Below are positions 1 through 5,291 of a stretch of DNA of 5,291 bases, one piece after another. Under the pieces are notes generated by a model. The model was not told where the DNA came from. It saw nothing but the letters and a program-made list of their open reading frames with translations, and made no database searches. The translations under genes and the position numbers were made by a program. The DNA comes from Bacteroidales bacterium. GTDB taxonomy: Bacteria > Bacteroidota > Bacteroidia > Bacteroidales > VadinHA17. Location: assembly GCA_025455535.1 (NCBI GenBank), contig JALOMM010000214.1, positions 1 to 5,291 on the forward strand. The letters run 5' to 3'. The stretch's first letter is position 1, and the number at the start of each line of letters is the position of its first letter.

Positions 1-590
1 TCGCAAGTAACGGCAGGCACGATCAGCCCCGGCGTATGCCCGTAACAGATTCGCAGCCTTATTCCGCTGTACAGCTCACAGTCACCGTCGATCAGGTTCA
101 GTCTGCCACTGTCACCCAGGGGCCTGATGTTCTCATCAAGAAAGGCATCTTCCTCTCTCTGGTTTGATTCGCAGGCCCAGTCCCACTGTGCACGGCTGAC
201 ATGATAATTGGCATTGGGAAATACCGGCACAGTTTCCCCGCCCTGACCACGGGCAAAACATCCTCCGCAATGGTCGGCATGCAGGTGGGTCAGAATTAAA
301 TCTGTGACATCCTCAGGGCCGTAGCCGCACTGAGCCAACCCTCCGATAAGGCCGGCCCCGCCGTGAAGGTATGCATGCCTGAAGAATTTTTCATCCTGCT
401 TGTCGCCCCAGCCTGCATCGACAAGTATCACCCTCCCGTCACTCTCTATAACAAGTGAATTTAGGCTAAGGACTATGGTATTGTTCTCATCGGAGTGGAC
501 AACCCTGCTCCACAGGGCTTTCGGTATGACTCCGAACATTGCGCCTCCGTCTACCCTGAAATTTGAAATATTGAAGACCGACAGTTTCAT
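1..590 (-). CDS. MBL-fold metallo-hydrolase (AHL-lactonase/YtnP-like), partial, C-terminus beyond the window
   Basis: The gene reads leftward from ATG at 590-588 and runs off the left edge after 196 full codons, so it is 3'-truncated by the window and not broken. The sequence shows the metallo-beta-lactamase signature THLHADHCGG, with metal ligands H102, H104, D106 and H107. Upstream lies a strand-turn ILVDAGWG (residues 55-62), and downstream a GHTPG motif (184-188) whose H185 is the expected third metal-binding histidine. This arrangement is typical of binuclear-zinc hydrolases in the lactonase/YtnP branch, usually about 260-290 residues, so roughly a quarter is missing. No signal peptide is visible, so it is probably cytoplasmic. 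AAGGAG at 600-595 (minus strand) sits 4 nt before the start, a strong Shine-Dalgarno that fixes the start and is unusual for this phylum. The substrate cannot be told from sequence: lactones, phosphoesters, thioesters and others are all possible. Family call is firm; lactonase activity is only a guess. Confidence 0.88.
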   Translation of the reverse strand, partial: MKLSVFNISNFRVDGGAMFGVIPKALWSRVVHSDENNTIVLSLNSLVIESDGRVILVDAGWGDKQDEKFFRHAYLHGGAGLIGGLAQCGYGPEDVTDLILTHLHADHCGGCFARGQGGETVPVFPNANYHVSRAQWDWACESNQREEDAFLDENIRPLGDSGRLNLIDGDCELYSGIRLRICYGHTPGLIVPAVTC

Positions 591-618
591 TTATCTCCTT
601 TTCCCGGGTACAAGATAG

Positions 619-652
619 CCAATTTAGGTATTTTTGCCGGTGAATTTGTCAA
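619..652 (-). promoter_or_regulatory. Possible promoter of the MBL hydrolase gene
   Basis: On the minus strand TTGACA (652-647) is followed after 20 nt by TAAATTGG (626-619), which matches the Bacteroidetes -7 consensus TAnnTTTG at five of six fixed positions. A start site about 7 nt downstream would give a leader of roughly 20 nt that includes the AAGGAG ribosome binding site. It overlaps the oppositely directed element for the ZIP gene. Pattern match only. Confidence 0.3.
629..636 (+). promoter_or_regulatory. -7 promoter element for the ZIP transporter gene
   Basis: TATTTTTG at 629-636 matches the Bacteroidetes -7 consensus TAnnTTTG exactly and lies 25 nt before the first ATG, which would give a leader of about 18-20 nt. 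No good TTTG -33 element is seen at the usual distance, only a T-run near 599-602. This is a consensus match without experimental support. Confidence 0.4.
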
Positions 653-661
653 TAACAGTAA

Positions 662-1474
662 ATGATGGAACCCGACTTCAATACAATATTGTTCGCTTTT
701 CTGCTGACCCTCTTCGCAGGCCTCTCGACAGGCATTGGCAGCACAATAGCTTTCTTCGCCAAAAAGACCAACACCCGGTTTCTGACAGTCTCTCTAGGTT
801 TCTCGGCCGGAGTGATGATTTACGTCTCCTTTGTCGAGATCTTTGTAAAGGGGCGCGAGGTGCTGACAGGCTCTATGGGCATGCGTACAGGCTGGTGGGC
901 TGCCGTAATTGCCTTTTTCGCCGGTATCCTCGTTATTGCAATAATAGACAAGCTGATACCTTCGGCAGAGAACCCCCATGAGATGAAGAAGCTTGAAGGG
1001 GGCGCTGACGAGGTTAGGAGTGGAAAGCTGATGCGCATGGGGACATTCACCGCCCTGGCCATCGGCATTCATAACTTTCCCGAAGGACTGGCCACATTCA
1101 CGGCTGCCCTCTCCGATCCGCAGGTAGGTGTCGCCATCGCTGTGGCAATAGCAATACACAACATCCCGGAAGGAATAGCAGTCTCTGTGCCTGTTTACTA
1201 TGCCACGGGCAGCAAGCGGAAAGCATTCAGGCTCTCTTTCCTCAGCGGCCTTTCAGAACCGCTGGGGGCACTCGCCGGCTACCTCATCCTGATGCCGCTG
1301 ATGAATGACACCCTTATGGGAGTGCTCTTTGCATTCGTGGCAGGGATCATGGTATTCATATCCCTTGACGAGCTGCTGCCCGCAGCGGAGAAATACGGAG
1401 AACATCACCTCTCAATATACGGCCTCGTGTCAGGTATGGGAGTGATGGCAATAAGCCTGCTGCTGTTTAAATAA
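662..1474 (+). CDS. zupT: ZIP-family divalent metal transporter, ZupT type
   Basis: A 270-residue inner-membrane protein expected to import zinc and possibly iron, manganese or other divalent cations. About eight hydrophobic segments are visible, starting with residues 7-32 and 41-62. The two paired metal-binding motifs of ZIP transporters are present: HNFPEG at 137-142 (TM4) and HNIPEG at 166-171 (TM5). Both supply the histidine, asparagine and glutamate ligands of the transport site. A charged loop (about 98-124, rich in E, K, D) separates TM3 and TM4, where ZIP proteins carry their variable cytoplasmic loop; it lacks a His-rich stretch. SEPLGA at 198-203 and DELLPAA at 236-242 are also family-typical. 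Length is close to E. coli ZupT (about 257). Two consecutive ATGs (662 and 665) are possible starts, with no clear Shine-Dalgarno. It is followed by a T-tract without a stem and then a separately promoted gene, so it is probably monocistronic. No Zur or Fur box was recognised upstream. The metal range is inferred from the family. Confidence 0.93.
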   Translation: MMEPDFNTILFAFLLTLFAGLSTGIGSTIAFFAKKTNTRFLTVSLGFSAGVMIYVSFVEIFVKGREVLTGSMGMRTGWWAAVIAFFAGILVIAIIDKLIPSAENPHEMKKLEGGADEVRSGKLMRMGTFTALAIGIHNFPEGLATFTAALSDPQVGVAIAVAIAIHNIPEGIAVSVPVYYATGSKRKAFRLSFLSGLSEPLGALAGYLILMPLMNDTLMGVLFAFVAGIMVFISLDELLPAAEKYGEHHLSIYGLVSGMGVMAISLLLFK

Positions 1475-1504
1475 AATAATTTTTTTTCCGTTATAAGAAA
1501 TATA

Positions 1505-1512
1505 TAGTTTTG
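1505..1512 (+). promoter_or_regulatory. -7 promoter element for the outer-membrane protein gene
   Basis: TAGTTTTG at 1505-1512 matches TAnnTTTG exactly and is 25 nt before the ATG at 1537. A T-run (1481-1487) lies where a -33 TTTG element would be. The element covers a TTG at 1510-1512 that could otherwise be read as an upstream start codon, which argues that translation begins at 1537/1540 instead. Confidence 0.45.
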
Positions 1513-1536
1513 CAACTTAATTTTTTAAAAGAACAG

Positions 1537-2004
1537 ATGATGAAAAAAGTACTGGTAATCACAATGTTTATTTTGGCGCTGACAGCAGGCGCACAGGCAC
1601 AGAGTTACAAAAATGCCATAGGCCTCAGGGGAGGTGAGCCGTCAGGTATAACATTCAAAACATTTATCAACAACAGCAATGCGATTGAACTTATCGCCGG
1701 CGTAGGATACGGCTTTGACAATTTCCTCATCACAGGTCTTTACGAATTTGAGAAGCCAACGGGCTGGGCACCCAGCCTTGACTGGTACATAGGTTTCGGA
1801 GCACACCTTGGCTTCTGGAACCAGGACAAGGCTGATGAGTATGAAACAGCAATAGTGCTCGGAGCTGACGTCGTCGGAGGTATTGAATACACATTCGATG
1901 ACCTGCCCCTCAACATCTCCCTTGACCTTATACCAAGCTTCGATATTATCGGCGGCGACTGGTTCCATTTCAAGGCCGGAATATCATTCAGGTACGCATT
2001 CTAG
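1537..2004 (+). CDS. Small outer-membrane beta-barrel-like protein, function unknown
   Basis: A 155-residue protein with a Sec signal peptide: MMKK, a hydrophobic core at about residues 5-18, and a likely signal peptidase I site AQA|QS after residue 21. The mature part of about 134 residues is built of short alternating strands rich in glycine and aromatics (for example YGFDNFLITGLYEF and WYIGFGAHLGFW). It ends in a strand with C-terminal phenylalanine (FRYAF), the usual signal for BAM-mediated insertion of outer-membrane barrels. The size fits a small barrel of about eight strands. No enzyme motif or lipobox cysteine is present. ATG codons at 1537 and 1540 are equally plausible; an in-frame TTG at 1510 lies inside the promoter element and was rejected. 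The gene has its own promoter and sits between an unrelated transporter and a tRNA, so context gives no role. Barrel topology is inferred from composition and termini, not from a recognised named family. Confidence 0.8.
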   Translation: MMKKVLVITMFILALTAGAQAQSYKNAIGLRGGEPSGITFKTFINNSNAIELIAGVGYGFDNFLITGLYEFEKPTGWAPSLDWYIGFGAHLGFWNQDKADEYETAIVLGADVVGGIEYTFDDLPLNISLDLIPSFDIIGGDWFHFKAGISFRYAF

Positions 2005-2066
2005 TGCCATCCGGCGCTTCAACAGACCACCCGGTGGAGCAGAGGGAGATATTTTTTAATAAATAT

Positions 2067-2097
2067 TTTGCAGATAAGAAAATTTCATCCATCTTTG
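2067..2097 (+). promoter_or_regulatory. Promoter of the tRNA-Glu-rpsT unit
   Basis: TTTG at 2067-2070 and CATCTTTG at 2090-2097 are separated by 19 nt. This fits the Bacteroidetes TTTG / TAnnTTTG pair, with one mismatch in the -7 box (C for the first T). Initiation near 2104 would leave a 5' leader of under 20 nt before the tRNA. It is the best-formed promoter in the window by spacing. Confidence 0.5.
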
Positions 2098-2121
2098 CAT
2101 CCGCTTTTTAAAGTTCTTTAA

Positions 2122-2193
2122 GGTCCATTCGTCTAGTGGTTAGGACGTCAGGTTTTCATCCTGGTAACAGGGGTTCGATTCCCCTATGGACTA
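2122..2193 (+). tRNA. tRNA-Glu (anticodon UUC)
   Basis: A complete 72-nt cloverleaf can be folded by eye. The acceptor stem is GGTCCAT (2122-2128) with ATGGACT (2186-2192), including a G-U first pair. The D stem is GTC/GAC (2131-2133, 2144-2146). The anticodon stem is TCAGG/CCTGG (2148-2152, 2160-2164) with loop TTTTCAT and anticodon TTC at 2155-2157. The variable region is TAAC. The T arm is AGGGG-TTCGATT-CCCCT (2169-2185), and A2193 is the discriminator base. The 3' CCA is not encoded (CAA follows), so CCA must be added by the nucleotidyltransferase. The gene lies 21 nt upstream of rpsT with no terminator between them. The tRNA is therefore probably cut out of a shared transcript. Confidence 0.97.
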
Positions 2194-2205
2194 CAAATTT
2201 TATAA

Positions 2206-2211
2206 ATGTAA
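2206..2211 (+). other. Start-stop element (ATG TAA) in the rpsT leader
   Basis: An ATG at 2206-2208 is followed at once by TAA at 2209-2211, in the same frame as and 9 nt upstream of the rpsT start codon. It may be chance in this AT-rich spacer, or it may hold an initiating ribosome in front of the S20 start. Confidence 0.25.
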
Positions 2212-2214
2212 GAA

Positions 2215-2466
2215 ATGGCTAATCACAAGTCGGCACTGAAAGCCGCAAGACAGGCAGAGGCAAGGAAAGAGGACAACAAGTATTATGCCCGCTCAATGCG
2301 CAATGCACTTAAGAAAATCCGCAAGACCTCAGAAAAAGCTGAGGCCACCGAGATGCTCCCCAAGCTCAATTCCATGCTTGACAAGCTTGCAAAGAAGAAT
2401 ATCATTCACAAGAAGAAAGCTTCGAACCTTAAGTCTTCAATAACGAAACATGTGAGTTCGTTATAG
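2215..2466 (+). CDS. rpsT: 30S ribosomal protein S20
   Basis: An 83-residue, lysine- and arginine-rich, all-helical protein that binds 16S rRNA in the small subunit body and acts early in assembly. It has the conserved start MANHKSALKAARQ, the central YYARSMRNALKKIRK, and the C-terminal LDKLAKKNIIHKKKASNLKSS, which is the S20 hallmark (usually IHKNKA). The length matches bacterial S20 (about 82-88). The ATG at 2215 gives the conserved N-terminus exactly. The leader is A-rich (AAGAA just before the start) without a strong Shine-Dalgarno. The gene is probably transcribed with the preceding tRNA-Glu and ends at the hairpin terminator 20 nt downstream. In E. coli S20 is regulated at translation; whether that holds here is unknown. 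Confidence 0.97.
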   Translation: MANHKSALKAARQAEARKEDNKYYARSMRNALKKIRKTSEKAEATEMLPKLNSMLDKLAKKNIIHKKKASNLKSSITKHVSSL

Positions 2467-2485
2467 ATCAAAGAAAATAACCGGG

Positions 2486-2516
2486 AGCCGTCACTGCAAA
2501 GTGGCGGCTTTTTTTT
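2486..2516 (+). terminator. Intrinsic terminator after rpsT
   Basis: A 9-bp stem AGCCGTCAC (2486-2494) with GTGGCGGCT (2501-2509), containing one G-U pair and a 6-nt loop TGCAAA, is followed directly by a T-run to 2516. This is a textbook Rho-independent terminator that closes the tRNA-Glu-rpsT transcript and separates it from radC. Confidence 0.92.
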
Positions 2517-2546
2517 ATCTTGCAGTGGGATAAAATGTTTTGCTGC

Positions 2547-3230
2547 ATGTCACTGAAAATCACAGACTGGGCTGTCGAGGACAGGCCCCGTGAGAGGCTC
2601 TGGAACAAGGGGCCCTCAAGCCTCAGCGATGCTGAGTTGTTAGCGATACTGATAGGATCAGGAACGAGGAACAGGTCGGCTGTTGACCTGGCGCACGAAC
2701 TGCTGGCCATGGCCGGCAACTCTCTCGGTGAGCTGGGGAGACTCAGCGCGGGAGAGATACGAAAGATAAAAGGGATCGGCGCTGCCAGAGCGGTGACGCT
2801 GGCTGCAGCACTGGAGCTGGGGCGCCGCAGGAAGCTGGCCGAGGCCTCCGAGAATCCGCAGATACGGTCATCAGCCGATGTATTCAACATCTTCAGCCCC
2901 CTGATGGAGGACCTCACGCACGAGGAGTTCTGGATACTGTTCCTCAACAGGGCAAACCGTGTCACCGGCCGCATGAAAATCAGCCAGGGGGGCGTCAGCG
3001 GAACGGTGACAGACGTGCGTATCGTCATGAAGAAAGCCATAGAGACACTGGCATCGGGACTTGTCATATGTCACAACCATCCGTCAGGAAACAACAGCCC
3101 GAGTGACTCTGACATACGTATAACTCAGAAGATAAAAGAGGCGGGTGCCCTGATGGATATCCAGCTGCTTGACCATCTGATCATTACAGGAAAAGACTAT
3201 TACAGCTTCGCCGACAACGGGGCGCTCTGA
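2547..3230 (+). CDS. radC: RadC/UPF0758 family JAMM-domain protein
   Basis: A 227-residue protein, the normal RadC length. The N-terminal part opens with the conserved DRPRERL and LSDAELLAILIGSGT, followed by a helix-hairpin-helix-like IKGIGAARAVTL at about residues 74-85. The C-terminal MPN/JAB domain has a complete JAMM zinc site: E127 in EEFW, H176 and H178 in HNHPSG, S186 and D189 in SPSDSD, giving HxH-x7-S-x2-D. The fold predicts a metallopeptidase or related hydrolase. The old DNA-repair role is not supported and the true function remains unsettled. The start at 2547 gives MSLKITDW as in homologues; ATG 2535 (four residues longer, with GTGGGA upstream) is a fair alternative. A TTG at 2520 is too close to the rpsT terminator to be likely. 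The gene ends in a 31-bp tail-to-tail overlap with folK. No linked integrase or restriction gene is seen, so this is not an obvious mobile-element-type RadC. Confidence 0.95.
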   Translation: MSLKITDWAVEDRPRERLWNKGPSSLSDAELLAILIGSGTRNRSAVDLAHELLAMAGNSLGELGRLSAGEIRKIKGIGAARAVTLAAALELGRRRKLAEASENPQIRSSADVFNIFSPLMEDLTHEEFWILFLNRANRVTGRMKISQGGVSGTVTDVRIVMKKAIETLASGLVICHNHPSGNNSPSDSDIRITQKIKEAGALMDIQLLDHLIITGKDYYSFADNGAL

Positions 3231-3801
3231 ACTTTCTCCTGCGAGAGCCTTACCTCTGACTGATCGTCACACATCGCAAGCAGCTCGCTTACTTTCTGAC
3301 CTGTCTCGGGGTGAACGGCATCAGGTGCAACCTCGTTAAGGGGGACAAGGACAAACTTCCTGTCGGCGAGCCGGGGATGCGGTATTTCAAGCCCCGGCGC
3401 TGAGATGACCCTCTCCTCCCAGAGAAGAATGTCTATGTCAATGACCCTCGACTCATATCTCCTTCCCGTGTTACGCCTGCGGCCCAGCCTTCCCTCGGCA
3501 GACCTGCATAGCTGCATGAACTGCTGAGGCTGCAGCCCCGTCTCTATGACAGCGACCATATTCAGGAACAGGTCGTCTGCCTCAAAGCCCCACGGCTCGG
3601 TCTCCCAGACTGATGATCGTCTGCCTCAAAGCCCCACGGCTCGGTCTCCCAGACTGATGATAGAGCGATTATCTCACCGGCCTCCTCCCTGAGAATGGCA
3701 ATGGCACGCGACAGGCAGTGAGCCCTGTTGCCCATGTTGCTTCCGAGCCCGACCATCACCTTCGAACGACCGGGCAGGCTGTCAGCCGATAATTTCATCA
3801 T
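3200..3801 (-). pseudogene. folK: HPPK (FolK), frameshifted by a 44-bp tandem duplication
   Basis: FolK transfers pyrophosphate from ATP to 6-hydroxymethyl-7,8-dihydropterin in cytoplasmic folate synthesis. The 5' part (3801-3562) encodes MVGLGSNMGNR, the pterin-binding start of the fold, then SSVWETEPWGFEADD. It then leaves the frame and stops at 3564-3562 after 79 codons. The remainder is open in another frame: FLNMVAVIETGLQPQQF, EGRLGRRR, YESRVIDIDILLW with the magnesium-binding DxD aspartates, and IPHPRLADRKFVLVPLNEVAPD, ending at TAA 3202-3200. The break coincides with two identical 44-bp copies. Deleting one gives 558 nt, or 185 residues, in which ADD joins LFLNM as in normal HPPK. The first ATG (3801 or 3798) gives about 14 extra residues before the usual start; M16 is an alternative. 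As read, neither half should work alone, because one has the N-terminal strand and the other the catalytic aspartates. Divergent from sppA and overlapping the radC end. Either a recent mutation or an assembly error. Confidence 0.93.
3573..3660. repeat. Perfect 44-bp tandem duplication inside folK
   Basis: Positions 3573-3616 and 3617-3660 are identical over all 44 bases. Position 3661 extends the match by one base, and the flanks then differ. Because 44 is not a multiple of three, the second copy shifts the folK frame. There is no spacer and no third copy, and the only microhomology at the borders is a single T. Confidence 0.98.
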
Positions 3802-3836
3802 AAAGGGTTTAGGTCCATAAAGATGCTTGTTTTTTT

Positions 3837-3845
3837 TATAATTTG
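3837..3845 (+). promoter_or_regulatory. Possible -7/-10 element for sppA
   Basis: TATAATTTG at 3837-3845 follows a T-run in the 68-bp folK-sppA divergent spacer and lies 24 nt before the sppA ATG. It resembles TAnnTTTG with one extra base between TA and TTTG, and it also contains TATAAT. No clear -33 element is present. Weak evidence. Confidence 0.3.
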
Positions 3846-3869
3846 GCGATCGAATTTAATCCATCTACG

Positions 3870-5291
3870 ATGAAAGCATTTCTTAAGATGACCCTCGCAA
3901 CAATTGTGGGTCTTATAATCACAGGCATTATATTTTTCATAATCATGCTCACGGCAATTTCTGCCATGGTAGCATCAGGGAGCAAGCCGGCAGACATACC
4001 TGAGAAGTCGGTTCTTGTGCTTAAGACGGGAGCATTCATACCCGACCGCACCGGCAGCAACCCCCTGGCATTCATTGATCCCCTTTCAATGACATTCTCC
4101 CCGGCACCGGGACTCAACGACATCCTGAACAACATCCGCAAGGCAGCTGCCGATGACGACATAAAGGGGATACTCATTGAAAACGGCATCATGCAATCAG
4201 GCTGGGCCACGGCAGATGAGATGCGCCAGGCACTGAATGAGTTCAGGGAATCAGGGAAATTCATCTACTCATACTCAGACTATATGCTGATGCAGGAGAG
4301 CTACTTCATCTCCACTGCTGCAGATGAGATATGGGTTAACCCCACATCAATGTTCGACTTCAGGGGACTGGCGGCAGAGGTGATCTTCTACCGCGAGGCA
4401 CTTGAAAAACTCGGTGTCGATGTCCAGGTAATCAGACACGGTAAATTCAAGGGAGCCGTTGAGCCATATATGCTTGACAAACTGAGTGATGAGAACAGGT
4501 ACCAGATCTCTGAGTATATAGGTTCAATATGGGAGCATGTGGTTAAGGCTGTCTCTGAATCGAGGGGTGTGTCTGAAGCACGTGTCATGCAGCTTGCCGA
4601 CTCGATGGCAGGTTTTGATGTTTCAATGATGGAGAGAGAGGGTCTCATCGACGGAAGAATATACCGTGATCAGCTTGAGGATAGCATTAGAGTGTCGGCC
4701 GGCGTTGAAGATGGCAAGAAGATAAGTTATGTCTCAATGACCAAATACAGCAAGGTCCCGGAGAAACATGCCGGAGGCGCTGGCAAGGCAAAGATAGCAG
4801 TAGTTTTTGCCGAGGGAAGCATAGTTATGGGCGAAGGCGATGATACAAACATAGGTGGCAGCAGGTATGCATCACTGCTGCGAGACATCAGGACTGACTC
4901 GGCGATTAAGGCTGTTGTCTTCAGAGTCAACTCAAGGGGTGGTAACGCTATTGCCTCTGATCTGATATGGCGCGAGGTTGAGCTGACAGCCAGGGTCAAG
5001 CCTGTGGTTGTCTCGATGGGTAACTACGCTGCCAGTGGAGGATATTATATCGCAGCAGCGGCACAGAAGATATTCGCATCACCGGTGACGGTAACAGGAT
5101 CTATAGGCGTATTCGGCCTGATTCCCAATGCCGAAACACTGATTGACAAAAAACTCGGTCTGAATACAGACGTAGTTAAAACAAATGCCAATTCCGACGG
5201 ACCATCATTCACCAGGCCTCTGACAGCCTTTGAAAGAGAAGTGCTTCAGGCAAACGTTGAACGCACATACAGCACATTCACCAGTGTGGTG
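3870..5291 (+). CDS. sppA: Signal peptide peptidase SppA (67K type), partial, C-terminus beyond the window
   Basis: 474 codons are open from ATG 3870 to the right edge with no stop. Full-length double-domain SppA proteins are about 580-620 residues, so the last 100-150 are missing. SppA is a membrane-anchored serine protease that degrades cleaved signal peptides in the envelope. A single N-terminal transmembrane anchor lies at about residues 9-35. The N-terminal domain carries the catalytic lysine K194 in GKFKGAVEPYM (equivalent to E. coli K209). The C-terminal domain carries the nucleophile S389 in GNYAASGGYYIA (equivalent to S409), followed by TGSIGVFG (409-416). The Lys-Ser distance of 195 residues is close to the 200 of E. 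coli, so the Ser/Lys dyad is intact. One oddity is FRVNSRGGNAIASD (351-364), where most relatives have NSPGGS. The start has no Shine-Dalgarno but gives the expected lysine-containing N-terminus before the anchor. Divergent from folK. Confidence 0.95.
   Translation, partial: MKAFLKMTLATIVGLIITGIIFFIIMLTAISAMVASGSKPADIPEKSVLVLKTGAFIPDRTGSNPLAFIDPLSMTFSPAPGLNDILNNIRKAAADDDIKGILIENGIMQSGWATADEMRQALNEFRESGKFIYSYSDYMLMQESYFISTAADEIWVNPTSMFDFRGLAAEVIFYREALEKLGVDVQVIRHGKFKGAVEPYMLDKLSDENRYQISEYIGSIWEHVVKAVSESRGVSEARVMQLADSMAGFDVSMMEREGLIDGRIYRDQLEDSIRVSAGVEDGKKISYVSMTKYSKVPEKHAGGAGKAKIAVVFAEGSIVMGEGDDTNIGGSRYASLLRDIRTDSAIKAVVFRVNSRGGNAIASDLIWREVELTARVKPVVVSMGNYAASGGYYIAAAAQKIFASPVTVTGSIGVFGLIPNAETLIDKKLGLNTDVVKTNANSDGPSFTRPLTAFEREVLQANVERTYSTFTSVV

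Noticed and set aside
400..618. A 72-codon plus-strand open frame opposite the MBL hydrolase
   Set aside because: It is antisense to the well-supported MBL gene start and lacks any recognisable motif.
634..981. A 115-codon plus-strand open frame overlapping the ZIP gene
   Set aside because: It is an out-of-frame reading of the ZIP gene with no family features; the 662 frame has HNFPEG and HNIPEG.
2010..2056. Terminator hairpin after the outer-membrane protein gene
   Set aside because: Only a 4-bp CCAC/GTGG stem with weak outer pairing is seen, and the T-run begins about 15 nt later; too weak to call.
2468..3067. A 199-codon open frame on the minus strand opposite radC
   Set aside because: It lies antisense to a clear RadC protein with an intact JAMM site, runs into the rpsT terminator, and its serine/leucine/arginine-rich translation shows no domain.
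3200..3559. The downstream folK frame as an independent 119-residue gene starting at ATG 3559
   Set aside because: That ATG is an internal methionine of HPPK, no ribosome binding site precedes it, and the piece is explained by the 44-bp duplication.
3573..3660. CRISPR array or regulatory direct repeat
   Set aside because: There are only two copies, no spacer between them, and the unit is ordinary folK coding sequence.
3836..4264. A 142-codon minus-strand open frame opposite the start of sppA
   Set aside because: It is fully antisense to the conserved SppA anchor and N-terminal domain; its methionine- and serine-rich translation is typical of a shadow frame.
1..5291. A novel multigene system, mobile element or defence island
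   Set aside because: All genes are recognisable housekeeping or common accessory families on a uniform background. There are no transposase, integrase, inverted repeats or toxin-antitoxin pairs, and RadC alone is not evidence of a mobile element.

Overview
The window looks like a chromosomal housekeeping segment from a member of the Bacteroidota, most likely Bacteroidales. The main clues are: (i) promoter-like elements matching the Bacteroidetes -7 consensus TAnnTTTG in front of several genes, one with a TTTG -33 element at 19 bp spacing; (ii) mostly weak or absent Shine-Dalgarno sequences with A-rich leaders; (iii) a tRNA-Glu(UUC) gene directly upstream of rpsT; (iv) protein sequences (S20, RadC, SppA, a small Sec-exported barrel) of Bacteroidetes character. 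The phylum call is firm, the order less so.

Layout from left to right: a metallo-beta-lactamase-fold hydrolase on the minus strand, cut by the left edge (1-590); a short divergent promoter region; a ZIP-family metal transporter of the ZupT type (662-1474); a small outer-membrane beta-barrel protein with its own promoter (1537-2004); a tRNA-Glu gene (2122-2193) and, 21 nt later, rpsT for ribosomal protein S20 (2215-2466), closed by a clear intrinsic terminator (2486-2516); radC (2547-3230); folK on the minus strand (3200-3801), overlapping radC tail to tail; and sppA (3870 to the right edge), divergent from folK and cut before its stop codon.

The most notable observation is in folK. A perfect 44-bp tandem duplication (3573-3616 and 3617-3660) shifts the reading frame. 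It splits an otherwise intact HPPK gene into a 79-codon 5' part and a frame carrying the rest. Removing one copy restores a continuous 185-residue protein with all expected motifs. This is either a very recent, potentially reversible loss of function in a folate biosynthesis gene or an assembly artefact.

The genes have unrelated jobs: metal uptake, envelope, translation, a DNA-associated JAMM protein, folate synthesis and membrane protein quality control. I see no mobile element, CRISPR array, phage gene, defence island or new multigene system, and I do not claim one.
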